From NCBI GenBank assembly GCA_963555705.1, contig OY743179.1:19848692-19912691 (forward strand): a stretch of 64,000 bases of DNA. The letters run 5' to 3'. The position numbers and the translations under genes are program-made. Position 1 is the stretch's first letter; every line of letters begins with the position of its first letter. This document shows, in pieces, positions 10,301-19,126 of this stretch. This DNA is from Ligustrum vulgare (Eukaryota; Streptophyta; Magnoliopsida; Lamiales; Oleaceae). Below the pieces are notes generated by a model. It was not told the DNA's origin, searched no databases, and saw only the letters and a list, made by a program, of their open reading frames with translations.

Positions 10301-12628
10301 ATGTACTCTCTTTTGTGTCTGCATAGTCATTTGCATTAATTTTTCCTACATTTTTTGTTTCTACTTCATGCATTCGATTCGGTAAATCGAAATTCTGTCT
10401 AATTTTATATACGCAAGAAGTATGTTATTAGAATATAATTATGCACTTTAATTTTTCCAACACCTTTAGCCTCTCTTTGAACCCTCGACCTAGCGCTACA
10501 CCACAAAACAGAGAATATATAAACATAATAAAACTATGATTATCTAATGCATCATTAACTTTATTTCAGGAAACCAAAATCTTTGGTTCTCTCTATTTGT
10601 AGGTACCATTTCATTTTCCCATTTTGGAAAGAAAAGACTACCACCCTCTACGTTGTTCCGTTGTCAGTCATCAGTATTCCTATATCTATTACCATTTCCA
10701 TGTTCCATTCACTGCAAATATACTTCTTCCATGAGGAGTTCTCAAAGTTTGAACTATAAACTATTTTGTTATCTTCTCTCATCTAATTGTAACAACCATT
10801 TCGGAGTAAATCCTAGCAGTCATGGCACAGCGAATGGGTTATCATTGAAAATCAACACTGAACTTCTCTTTTCTTTTCTAGATTTTTCCCATACTACCTG
10901 GAATGCTCCAAGGCTTTGCCGCCAACGGCCATTTTGGGATGTATCTAGAAATAGGGAATAATGCAATTCCACCTATGTAAACTTGTATAAATATGAGGTT
11001 TGTACATGTAACGTATGAAAGAGGAGAATTAGGGACATAGTGAGTGAAACAGGGCTGGGTTGAGTCCCAGTGTAGTAAAGTGAGAGTGATTTGAGTGCTT
11101 AGGCCATCTCCAATGGTCTACCCCAAATTTGGGGTAATCTTTACCCCAAATTTGGGGTAGACTCAAATTCTATCTCCAACCATTTAACCCCAAATTTGGG
11201 GTTAAGTGAATAGTACCCAATTTTCTTCTAATTTTTTAATAATTATACCTTGATTATAAATTTGTTAATTAATAACTTTAATTTAAATTAATAACTAATG
11301 CGTAGAATGGACCAAATTAAAAATAGTAATTTTTCTCGGGAAAAAAAAAAACTCTAAGTTGAACAACAAAATACGCCTAGTGGCTACAAATTCCCTAAAT
11401 TTCAGTATTTTTAATTATCCAACCTAATTCGTGCCGATTTTGTAACAATATTAACAAAAATATTACTATTATTTAGAACAAAAAATTTTTTTTTTAAAAA
11501 AAATTAAATTAACAATTATAGAATTACGACAATAATTATTAAATAATAATTATAATATTTACAGTTAAGATAATTACTATAACAACAAATTATTAGACTA
11601 ATTAATAATGTTAAACATTTAAATTAAATAAGAAAATGGCAATTTGGTAATTAAATTTGGGGTTGCACTATTCATAACCCCAAATTTGGGGTGAGATTAG
11701 GGGTAGGGTTGGAGAAGATTTTACCCCAAATTTGGGATTTTATCCCAAATTTGGGGTAGGGTTAGAGATGCCCTTAATAAAACTAAGGCTGTGTTCTGCA
11801 GCTGGGACCCAGTTTATAAATTGGATTTTGTTGTTTTCGTGGTAAACTATGTGGTTTGGAAAAATGTTTTGGTTAAAAAGTGGTTTGGGTAATTATGTTG
11901 TTTATAAATTGATTTATAATGATTTTTGTGAGATAACAGTGTTGTGTATATGTCCTGTATCAAAACGAAAAGCATTTAGATACACAAGAAAGTTGTTGGA
12001 AAAGATCCTCTTTAGAGCTTAAGAATTCTTCAAAGTTCTCTAGCTTAAGCAGGAAATTGTCTAGTACAAAAGCACCCAAATTGGTCACAGAAACTCTTCG
12101 TTTTAAGATCAATCAAAACTTAAAATACTATCCATATGATGACTTACCCCAATGAAGCCCATATTGACCAACCGACTTAGCCTGTACTCAAGTAGAAAGC
12201 AGATTAATCTCATTAGGAAGGTAAAACAGGGACAAACTTGCACAGCGAGTCATTCAAATTTCAGAAGTTAAAATGAAATGGAATAAACGGAACTCACTAT
12301 GAAAGATGCACGAGTGATGCCTGTGAGACCTACGAGAATTTAAAACTTAATAGACAGCCCAAACGAACTTCAAAGTTAAACGCTCTCGATGAACGTATAA
12401 TCAAATGAACAAAGAAATTACCCAATTTGTTAGCATCAAAAGGACCTACACAAGAACTCCAAATTACGCCGGCCTGCATTGAAAGTCAATATCATTCTTT
12501 GCTTGTGAGAAGGAACATTAATTAATGCGTGTGAGGGAAGACAGAGCTGATCTTACAGTGCCCATGCGTATGATGGAATCAACTGCGATAGAAGAGCAAG
12601 GGGCCTCATCGAATAAGTCTCTTTCCAT
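1365..12628 (-). CDS. OEP16-4: OEP16-4-like outer envelope pore / PRAT (Tim17-22-23 family) protein, six exons
   Basis: Exons on the minus strand: 12628-12557, 12473-12422, 12329-12298, 12181-12148, 2588-2521 and 1499-1365. All five introns are GT-AG and the phases join exactly, giving 393 bases or 130 aa. The start at 12628 follows a leader with no nearer in-frame ATG and yields the family's N-terminus. Residues 10-24 (CSSIAVDSI region), 43-52 (LTGITRASFI), 53-63 (AKSVGQYG), 75-86 (CGIQRYRGEKDW) and the glycine/alanine-rich VNTFTAGVAAGAAFGAGTRN at 87-106 match the layout of plant OEP16-4. That family has about 130-140 aa and four predicted membrane helices. OEP16 proteins form amino-acid-selective or preprotein-related channels in plastid outer envelopes. 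Introns 1-3 are 83, 92 and 116 bp and intron 5 is about 1.0 kb, but intron 4 is about 9.6 kb and full of transposons. The frame is intact. Whether splicing still bridges intron 4 is inferred from the intact splice sites. Confidence 0.85.
3587..4288. repeat. Copia-type LTR (full copy) in intron 4
   Basis: A 702-bp block opening TGTTGGTATAG and closing TTTTCCACCA, an imperfect TGTTGG/CCAACA-type terminal pair as in many Ty1/copia LTRs. Its last 130 bp or so recur near 10333-10462. No clear target duplication was found (TCTCT against ATCTT). Class is inferred from termini and length only. Confidence 0.5.
4499..4945 (-). pseudogene. Ty3/gypsy gag remnant
   Basis: Translation of the minus strand from 4945 to 4499 gives the typical gypsy Gag core in order: SPPSFPGTTNPLEAEKW, DEEKVKFATYML, GDAYNWWP, then after a frameshift LEQRSRTVAEYEVELAWLAKF and RRARRFEKGLKPQIKQ. 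At least three in-frame stops and one frameshift make it non-functional. It lies inside a minus-strand element whose primer site (5732-5744) and LTR (5750-6834) sit upstream in the same orientation. Confidence 0.8.
5108..5440 (+). pseudogene. LINE-like reverse-transcriptase scrap in a mosaic block
   Basis: The frame near 5245-5340 reads NGASVRIWHDKWVP followed by RSFRVIPDSPYL. This is the pattern of the C-terminal part of plant L1-type LINE proteins (GRSIRIW..WLP). The flanking purine-rich, less AT-rich stretch at 5108-5240 looks unlike its surroundings and could be organellar DNA, but no organellar gene could be named. Only a short fragment is left. Confidence 0.4.
5732..5744 (-). other. Primer binding site of minus-strand gypsy element
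   Basis: The minus strand reads TAGTATCAGAGCC six bases after the LTR end, close to TGGTATCAGAGC, the complement of initiator tRNA-Met. One mismatch. Confidence 0.65.
5750..6834 (-). repeat. 5' LTR of a minus-strand Ty3/gypsy element
   Basis: On the minus strand this 1085-bp block starts TGTAACAATCCCA at 6834 and ends GGGGTGTTACA at 5750, a TG..CA pair. A tRNA-Met primer site and gag remains follow in the correct order and orientation. The matching 3' LTR was not found to the left, so the element is truncated or rearranged. Confidence 0.7.
6601..6827. repeat. 58-bp inverted repeat inside the gypsy LTR
   Basis: 6601-6660 and 6770-6827 are imperfect inverted copies (TGCCCAAG..CATTAGAACATA..TTTTGGGAGAG type) about 110 bp apart. 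The transcript of this LTR could fold into a long hairpin. Confidence 0.7.
6856..9786 (+). mobile_element. hAT DNA transposon, decayed
   Basis: The ends carry GAAGCA-type inverted termini followed by subterminal CGTATCGGACAC-like words: left copies near 6880-6920 and inverted right copies near 9735-9775. Immediately outside are ACAACTAG (6848-6855) and GTAACTAG (9787-9794), 6 of 8 identical, as expected for an old 8-bp hAT target duplication. The interior holds a broken hAT transposase. The element sits against the gypsy LTR within intron 4 of the OEP16-like gene. Confidence 0.7.
7526..9626 (+). pseudogene. hAT transposase (BED finger, DUF659, dimerisation domain)
   Basis: Pieces in order: a BED-type zinc finger at 7526-7720 (WQCNFCNATKTSSYTRVRAHLL); a DUF659-like core at 7860-8290 (GVTIVSDSWSDPQRKPLINF); the DNAPNCKGAEQII / HCVVHTLNLALK block at 8280-8420; and the C-terminal hAT dimerisation region near 9240-9480 (CTPTLQCYALKLL, SSSCCEQSWS, AEDLVFVHSNLHLLSRR). 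Stops and frameshifts separate the pieces (for example after SNS at 8008 and again after 8289), so no active enzyme is made. Plant hAT transposases of this group are usually about 650-750 aa. Confidence 0.85.
10022..10086 (+). pseudogene. Fragment of organellar large-subunit rRNA (NUPT/NUMT)
   Basis: About 65 bp containing GGGACGGAGGAGGCTAGGTT, then CGAAAGCTGGTTATC and GTTCAAGAACGTAAGGTG, which I recognise as a conserved stretch of plastid/mitochondrial 23S/26S rRNA with a few substitutions. It is isolated in intron 4 between the hAT element and an LTR fragment, so it is read as nuclear-transferred organellar DNA. Plastid or mitochondrial origin cannot be decided by eye. Confidence 0.6.
10198..10462. 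repeat. Second copy of the copia-type LTR (3' part)
   Basis: Matches the last part of 3587-4288 in the same orientation (GTTTCTACTTCAT, TAAATCGAAATTCT, TAGAATATAATTATGCA) and ends TTTTTCCAACA. The two copies may be the LTRs of one element whose interior was filled by later insertions. Confidence 0.55.
11102..11773. mobile_element. Harbinger/Tourist-type MITE made of CCCCAAATTTGGGG palindromes
   Basis: A 672-bp element with termini GGCCATCTCC and GGAGATGCCC-like, flanked by TTA on both sides (11099-11101 and 11774-11776), the 3-bp duplication of PIF/Harbinger elements. Both ends carry repeated copies of the palindrome ACCCCAAATTTGGGGT (near 11122, 11143, 11188, 11678, 11722 and 11744). The centre is AT-rich and non-coding. 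Confidence 0.8.
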
Positions 12629-13183
12629 TATCTATAATTTTTCAATCTAGATTCTTCTGCGAGGCGTTTTTGCCCTTCTCTCCAGTTTTCTGCAGTGGGA
12701 GCCATTCATTGAGCCTTTTTAACATGTTTTTTTCTAATTTATTTATGCTCCATTCTTTTATGCAATAATAATTTATAAACAACACAATTTTTCAAATTAT
12801 TTTTTAATTATATATTTTTTTTCTTCAATTTTTAACCATTGATCTATTTAAAAAATATATGATGGCTGCTTCAGTCGAACACTCCGTTATGGTTCGAAGT
12901 GTTCGGCGGCTGGGCAACCATTTTTTTTTTTTTTTTTTTTTGTATTTTTGAGGTAAGATGTGTGGTTAAAAATCGAAGAAATAAAATGTGTGCGATTAAA
13001 AAATAGTTTGAAAAATTGTGTTATTTATAAATTGATTTATAAGCATGTGTTCGTTAACCTACTTTTTTTATATTATAAAAATCAAATTATAAGAGCATCC
13101 ACGATGGAAATACCAAAACATATGTTAGTGGAACAAGTTAGGAAGGGGATGAATTATTGTGTACAATGAACATGTTAGACTAA
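12629..13183. promoter_or_regulatory. Upstream region and 5' UTR of the OEP16-like gene
   Basis: The sequence just above the start codon (12629-12720) is the probable minus-strand leader. Farther up lie a T-run (12921-12942), a short hairpin (CGAACACT..AGTGTTCG near 12879-12905) and a degenerate MITE of the GTTTATAAATTGATTTATAA family (12940-13060). No other gene seen. The promoter itself is inferred from position only. Confidence 0.35.
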
Positions 13184-13360
13184 GAGCTTGTTTGGTAATG
13201 TGAAAAGTTTTGATTTTTGTAGTTTTTTTTTTAATTTTTTTATGAATGTGTGGTTTAAAAATGTTTGAAAAGTCAAAAATAGTGGGCTTGATTAAGAATG
13301 AATGGTTGAGATTGAGTTTGAAAAATTGTGGTAAAAATTTTACCATTACCAAACAAGCTC
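13184..13360. mobile_element. 177-bp Tourist-like MITE
   Basis: Perfect 17-bp terminal inverted repeats, GAGCTTGTTTGGTAATG and its complement, flanked by TAA on both sides (13181-13183 and 13361-13363). Non-coding. Confidence 0.85.
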
Positions 13361-14269
13361 TAAATGTTAAAAAGATCTTTTATATTTCATGTTAACTTGT
13401 GTGTTAAATTTTTTCATTGCTTTAGAGCTGACATGGTATCCCTTTGTGTTAAAAAGGTGTCTGCTCTTTAAATATTGAGATTTTTTAAGTGATTCTAATT
13501 GGAAATGGTATCCCTTTGAGTTAACTAACGTTTGAATTTGGTTTCATGTAATTTCATGCTATATAACTTAAGTTATGGACAGTTTTGTAAAAGTTTGTCT
13601 GAAGGAACCCGAGAAACTGCTTGGGTTGTTTCGATGAGTAATTTAGTATATCGAAACATATCGTCGGGCTCTCAAATTCTATGTTCCCTAAAAATTTCAC
13701 CTTGATGCCAACACCATATTGCTAATGTTCTGAGCATAAATGAATGGGATTGGAACAAGTCTTTGATGTTTAAATCTTGATGCCAACACCATAGTGAAAG
13801 AAAAAAATAAGTTCCTGATAATATCATATTTTAAATTAAACTAATAAGCTGGCATTACTTCCAGTTTCATTAACAATGGGATTACTATAAAAAAAGGATA
13901 TTGGTAAGTGGTCACACATTTAGTAACTTATGATCAATATCTCAGATAACAATTATCTAATTAATAAAAGTAGCACATCATGTAATTAATAAAAGTTGAT
14001 CACTCTTTTTACAACAACCAAAAGTAGTGCATCATCTAATCTAATTCATAAAAGTTGATCACTGTTTTTACAACCACCAAAAGTAGCACATCGTCTAATT
14101 AACAAAAGTAGTGATTAACAGAGCGATGCAAAAAATCGAATCAGATCCTAAATAACTTCATCACCAAACTTGTTCCACAAATGATCCATGAGATCGAATC
14201 TAAGCATTGTGTTTGTTGCTTTACGACGAATTCTCTGAAGACGAGAAGAGATGGTTGCCATCCTCACTC
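13361..14269. other. Intergenic, with a short degenerate tandem repeat
   Basis: No coding signal. Between 13960 and 14105 there are two to three degenerate copies of a unit of about 60 bp built on AAAAGTTGATCACT..TTTTTACAAC..CCAAAAGTAG. Confidence 0.5.
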
Positions 14270-14825
14270 TTGGACAGGGGGACCCATGTAGGGGCCCGCC
14301 GAGCATCTGCCCCAATAAAAATTCGACTTTTTAAAAATAAATAAATAAATAAAAATCAGTTGATTCTTGAACATAGTCATTACCTGATTCCCTAAAATTA
14401 TATTGGATTATTTGAGATTTTAGGGCTAATATGTGTTTATAATTATTTATTTGTTTGTATCAGTTTTGGAAAAATATTTTAAGCGTAAATCCATATTTTC
14501 TTCTGATAAGCAAAGTAATGAAAATGAAGTAAGAAATGAAATGGTTGAAGAACTTGATGAAGAAACTGATGTTGAAATTGAAGATATGTCTCAACGTCGG
14601 GGATAATGTTGGGAATGTTAGGAGTGGTACTCTTGAATTTGATGTAGCAAATATTGAGAAGGACGTGTACTTAATATTGACAATGATGTAATTATAGAAC
14701 GTTATCAAAGTATAAAAATGCGTAGAGAACAATTGTAATAAAATTTCAAGTACTTTTTCATTTTTCGGTCTTTTTACTATATTAAAAAAAAAAAATCGGG
14801 GGCAGCGAACCCCCATACAGACCAT
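14270..14825 (+). mobile_element. Internally deleted hAT (ZMYM1/TTF-type) transposon
   Basis: 14463-14606 reads VLEKYFKRKSIFSSDKQSNE and an acidic tail, the usual N-terminal opening of TTF/ZMYM1-like hAT transposases. Shortly after, 14625-14740 reads FDVANIEKDV and DVIIERYQSIKMRREQL with frameshifts, the usual C-terminus. The catalytic middle is missing. GC-rich ends (CAGGGGGACCC near 14274 and the inverted GGGGGTTCGCTGCCCCC near 14795-14815) fit terminal repeats of this group. Confidence 0.55.
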
Positions 14826-14879
14826 CGATGAAAACACAAATCGTGCCCCAATACTATAAAAAGTTTGTATCCTCCAATA

Positions 14880-16134
14880 TTGCTGGATCTTGTATATATT
14901 CTGGATGAGAGATGGTCTCATCTGGCAAAGGTCTCCATTATTCAAGATCGGCACCACTCTCATCTTCAATAATCATGTTGTGTAGAATGATGCATGTTTT
15001 CATTATAATACAAAGATCATCCTTTTTCCACTATCGCGCATGTCCTTTCGTTATTCCCCACCTCATTCGCAACACTCCAAATGCACGTTCGACATCCTTT
15101 CAGATCCTTGTTTTCTAGAAAATAACCTCTCTTTTCCAGTAGTTGGATGTGCAATGGTTTGCATCAAAGTATCCCATTTTGAATATATGCCATCAGACAG
15201 ATAATATCCCAATGTATATTGATATCCATTCACCTCATAGTTGACTCGAGGCATATCATCATGGATCATATCGAGGCATATCATCATGGATCATACTATC
15301 AAATACTAGGGAATGATCCAAATCATTCACGTCATTGTGTGAACCTGGCATACCAAAAATTGCATGTCATATCCATAATTTTTTTGATGCAACTACTTCT
15401 AGTATAAGGGTAGGCTTATGATGACGACCCCTGTGTGTGCCATACCACGCAGTAGGACAATTTTTCCATTCCCAATGCATACAATCTATAGATCCAAGAA
15501 TACCTGGGAACCCTCTTTCATCTCCTTCTTGAAGCAAACATGCAATATCTTGTTCATTTGGTGAGCACATATATTGTTCCTCGTACAATGTAGTTATAGC
15601 CTTACAGAAAAGCTTCATACTAATGATGGCAGTGCTCTCTCCCATCGTTACATACTCATCACATTGATCTGTTGATGCTCCATAAGCAAGTATACGTATT
15701 GCAACAGTCATCTTGTGTATTGAAGAGCATCCAAAACGACCAGTACAATCTTTACGTTGGACAAAATATTGGTCTTCAGCTTCAATATCATTTAAAATGC
15801 GACGGAACAACTCTTTTCGCATTCGGTAGCGTCTGCGAAAATAATCATCTGGATAAGTACTATTATCATCGAAATAATCACTCCATATTTGTTGGTGACC
15901 TCTCTCTCAGTTATGTCCAAAATATCTTCGCTCATTTTGCTGTGACAGAATCGATTGCATAGGTGGAAACAAATTCAGAATCTTTTGAACTCGCTTCCAA
16001 CGACGTCGAGAAATTGTATGCTGATCTTCCTCAGATGAGCTTGATGATGTGGAACTACACTCAGTCATATTAATAGATTGTGCTGATGAAACCATAATTT
16101 TTCTGAAAAATGTATGAAGTTGGAGATGTATCAA
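14880..16134 (-). pseudogene. PIF/Harbinger transposase (HARBI1/ALP1-like), broken
   Basis: The main block (15822-15367) reads RRYRMRKELFRRILNDIE, CSSIHKMTVAIRILAYG, GESTAI and GSIDCMHWEWKNCPTAW, the family hallmark with its first catalytic Asp. Next comes FGMPGSHNDVNDLDHS (near 15360-15310), which contains the second Asp, then YEVNGYQYTLGYYLSDGIYSKW and GKERLFSRKQGSER (15240-15090). An N-terminal serine-rich piece lies at 16134-15907. A 25-bp tandem duplication at 15247-15297 and further frameshifts break the frame between the second Asp and the Glu block. It could have been a source for the Harbinger-type MITEs nearby, but the termini were not matched. Confidence 0.85.
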
Positions 16135-16439
16135 GAGAGAACGAAGTCATTTTTCACAACCAATTTATTATTAAAAAATCAATCTTGCAACAGCAATCTC
16201 GTCTTCCCAATTATATTGAAAATCCCTCGAGACCTGGGAATAACTTTTAGTGTTTCTAAGAAAAACTTATTTAAACAAGTAATAGAAATTATTTTTAAAA
16301 AGTTTATTCTACTATGTTGGGATTTTTTGGCCCCATTCAAACCTCGAGGGCAATGATAATGTACAGTGTCGAATTTTAAGCTTCGTAGGCCCCTCGACTC
16401 ATGATCGATGTATTGTCCAATCTCCACAATTGGCAGCCC

Positions 16440-17227
16440 ACGTGCTAAGAGGTTTACTGCCCACGTCGATGTTTTAATTGGGTCTCGACCCTGCTACTCG
16501 ACGTGTAGGCTTCGGAGACGACTCATTTAATTAGGGCTTCCCTAATTAAGTCCTAAACATATATCTACCCACACCTCCGCCCTTTGTCTCGACAGATCAC
16601 TCTCTCGACATTTCCTCTCCACTCTCTCGGTGCGGTGCCCTCTTCTCTTCGTGAGATACCGATTTTTTTTCTCTGTGAAAACCATTACCTTACCTCTCAC
16701 CCGTGGCTTGCTCGTTGCCCTCCTCTTCGTGGGTGTTGGCCCTTGCTTTCGTGCTCTAGTGCGGTGTAAACTGCGACCCGCCCTGCCTTACCTCGTTGGG
16801 CAGGCCGTGTTCGACCCTTGCTGGTTTCGGTTCCTTATTGTAGTTCCTCTGTGCACTCCCTTTGTTCGGTTCTGGCTGGTTTTGGTACTTGTTGTGGCCG
16901 TGTTTGTTGGGTCTCTTTGTGCAGTCCCTTGTTTGACCTTATTGTGGTCTCTTTGTGCAGTCCAGTTCGTGGTTGTGGGAGGTGTATTGGCAGTGGGTTT
17001 TGGCCGGTGTTGGGGTTGTCTTAGAGTGTTCTCTAGCCGTGTGTAGTGGTGTTACCATTGTGGGGATTGGACTGAATTTGAGCCCTCATTTTCACCATCT
17101 GCAGTCTGCTACTTTGGTGAAAAAGGGAGTTTTTACTTGCCTTGTTTTATTGCTTATGTATTGATTCAATTACGTTGTTATTCATATTGTTTTCTTTCGC
17201 TGTAGTATTGATTAATCTCGATTACTT
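16440..17227 (+). other. Promoter-like and GT-rich stretch, no coding call
   Basis: A CCACGTG (G-box) word occurs at 16439-16445 and AATTAGGG..CCCTAATT near 16530-16550, followed by a pyrimidine-rich leader-like stretch at 16560-16680. The GT-rich sequence at 16700-17060 is open in several frames but its translation is compositionally odd. It could be the promoter, leader and first intron of the gene fragment that follows; this is inference from order only. Confidence 0.25.
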
Positions 17228-17719
17228 TGTATTTTGCGAGGTTGGATTACACAACATACTAATCTTATGCAAATCACAAATTATGTACTTTAAACATAAA
17301 TCTAAAGAATCGGTAGTCAATCAAACCTGTTCAACTAAATCTGATAAGCTGAAGGAAGACAAACTACAAGGAGAGATGACACTAGAAAGTCACTAAATTC
17401 ATACTCTTAACAGTATATCAAGTGGCCTCCAACTTTATCGTGAAGATAATAAACGTAATTTATCTCAAAGTTTGAAGCTTCTGCCAACCTGGTAAGTTTT
17501 CCATGTTTCGTCCAAGTTCTGCATTTTGTCTTTTGGCTTCCAGTAGATTGCAATTGCAAGATATTAATTTTTGGTTCCCGAAAGGTAAAGAAAGATTTGA
17601 AAAATTGACAAGAGATTTCGGCTTGCAGGCCCGAGTTGAAAATGCAAGAAATTAGGAATGGCAGCCTGGATGGTTGTGGGTATTTAGGAATGACAGTCTG
17701 GAAGGATTCAGGTATTTAG
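17228..17719 (+). pseudogene. Fragment of an unrecognised plant gene with one clean exon junction
   Basis: One open frame runs KSKESVVNQTCSTKSDKL..EMTLESH, meets a TAA at about 17394, and continues in the same frame as SSGLQLYREDNKRNLSQSL, ending LLPT at 17491 on a good GTAAGT donor. After a 137-bp intron ending TTGCAG the next exon (17629) joins in phase: PELKMQEIRNGSLDGCGYLG, then MTVWKDSG. It ends at TAG 17717-17719 or at a possible donor CAG/GTATTT at 17710. The stop may be a C-to-T change in a Gln codon, or the exon may start at the acceptor AACAG before 17414. No start codon or upstream exons were found, and I do not recognise the family. Confidence 0.4.
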
Positions 17720-18199
17720 TTATTGGGCTGGGTAAATGGATGAAGTTGGATTATTTGTTTTTGGGCTGGGTTGTGGTAGTTAAATTTAGCTAGTAGTTAA
17801 CATGTTCATTGTAGCAATTATCATATGTTAATTTTAGGGCTATTCACATAATTACACTACTTTTAGGGATCAAATTGAAATTTACTTGAATTTTATAAAA
17901 ATTGAAAATTACTTACAATAAAATCATAAAAACTGAAAAATACTTCATAATCACGTGAAGTATCATAATCTGATACTTTTGATACTTCTCAAATATGTTA
18001 GTATCACAGTATGATACATATGATACTTTTCAATTTCTTTTAGTAATAATGAAGTATTTTTCAAAATTTTTTATTTGGGTAGTAAAAATCAATTTTATTA
18101 TCTAAAGTAAGTAATCTATACAATTATCCCTTAATTTTAACATGAGGATGTGGCATTAACATGTTAATTTATGATTTGGCTAGCTAACTTTAGCATCTC

Positions 18200-18700
18200 T
18201 TGCAAAACGGCTCGTCGGCTCGAGCCGCTCGGGCTCGGCTCGGCTCGGAAAAAGCTCGGGCTAAGCTCGGCTCGCGGCTTGAGCCGGGCTTTGGCTCGGC
18301 TCGGCTCGAGCAAAAAAAAAGCCCGTCGGCTCGAGCCGCTCGGGCTCGGCTCGGCTCGGAAAAAGCTCGGGCTAAGCTCGGCTCGCGGATTGAGCCGGGC
18401 TTTTTTTAAGAGACGGGCTTTGGCTCGGCTCGAGCAAAAAAAAAGCCCGCTAAAAAAGCTCGATGGGAGCTTGAGCAATGAATTTCGATCACGAGCTCGG
18501 TCCAACTTGCTATATATAAACATTTTCAAACAAATTTTATGATTTTTTGCTATAAAAATTTTAAAAAATTAAAAGCTCGGGACTTGGCTCGGCTCGGAAA
18601 AAGCTCGAGTCGAGCCTTATTTTTGGGGACGAGCTTTAGCTCGGCTCGGCTAGGGCCAAAAAAAGCTCAAGCCTTGATTTTCGGCTCGACTCGTTGACAT
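18200..18700. repeat. GGCTCG-rich repeat block
   Basis: Dense GGCTCG/CGAGCC words, with a unit of about 111 bp tandemly duplicated (starts near 18213 and 18324) and a decayed continuation to 18700 ending TTGACATCCC. Long open frames on both strands are a by-product of the repeat. Similar GAGC-rich blocks beginning or ending in TGACATCCC are common plant MITE-like repeats. Confidence 0.65.
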
Positions 18701-18724
18701 CCCTTGATCTCTATTATGGATGCT

Positions 18725-18967
18725 CTAATCTACACAATTTTTCAAACCACTTTTTAATCACACACATTTTTTCTCTCCAATTTTAAATCACTACTTTTTA
18801 CCTCAAAATCATAAATGAATCAGTTTATAATCCAAACAGTGTTACCAAACAGAGGCTAAATTGTAATCATTGCGTAAAAGAACCGTGTGTAAAATATGTG
18901 ATTGAAAAGTGGAGAGAAAAAATGTATAGTTAGAATGTGATTTGAGGAATTGTGTTATAAAAAGAAT
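18725..18967. repeat. Dispersed MITE family (TTTGGTTTATAAACTG type)
   Basis: An inverted pair of degenerate copies (18725-18865 and 18890-18967). Relatives lie near 11795-11935, 12940-13060, 28015-28095 and 49090-49246, sharing CCAAACAG, GTGGTTTGAAAAATTGTG and CATAAAT..AGTTTATAA words. Non-coding. Confidence 0.55.
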
Positions 18968-19126
18968 AATGTTATATATCTCAAGGTTGAGATAAATCTC
19001 AACCCAGTTGGCACTCTTCTATTGAAAATTGAAGATGTGGCTTGTGCATTTGAGTACCTCTCCATTCTCCAATGAATGTGTATCAATTGAGTTGAGATTG
19101 ATCTCAACCTTGAGATAAATAGCATT
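18968..19126. mobile_element. Small MITE, copy 1 (AATGYTAT..ATCTCAAGGTTGAGAT)
   Basis: A 159-bp element whose ends form inverted repeats of about 35 bp with few mismatches (CTCAAGGTTGAGATAAATCT and its mirror). A second copy lies at 50450-50604. It interrupts a member of the TTTGGTTTATAAACTG family. Confidence 0.8.

Noticed and set aside
14460..14969. 169-aa minus-strand frame
   Set aside because: It is the shadow of the hAT remnant, which reads convincingly on the plus strand.
16630..17046. 138-aa hydrophobic frame
   Set aside because: It comes from GT-rich sequence open in several frames, with Val/Leu/Cys-biased composition and no family match.
18164..18542. Overlapping 121- and 123-aa frames on both strands
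   Set aside because: By-products of the GGCTCG repeat; proteins are repeated Ser-Ala-Arg-Leu-type low complexity.
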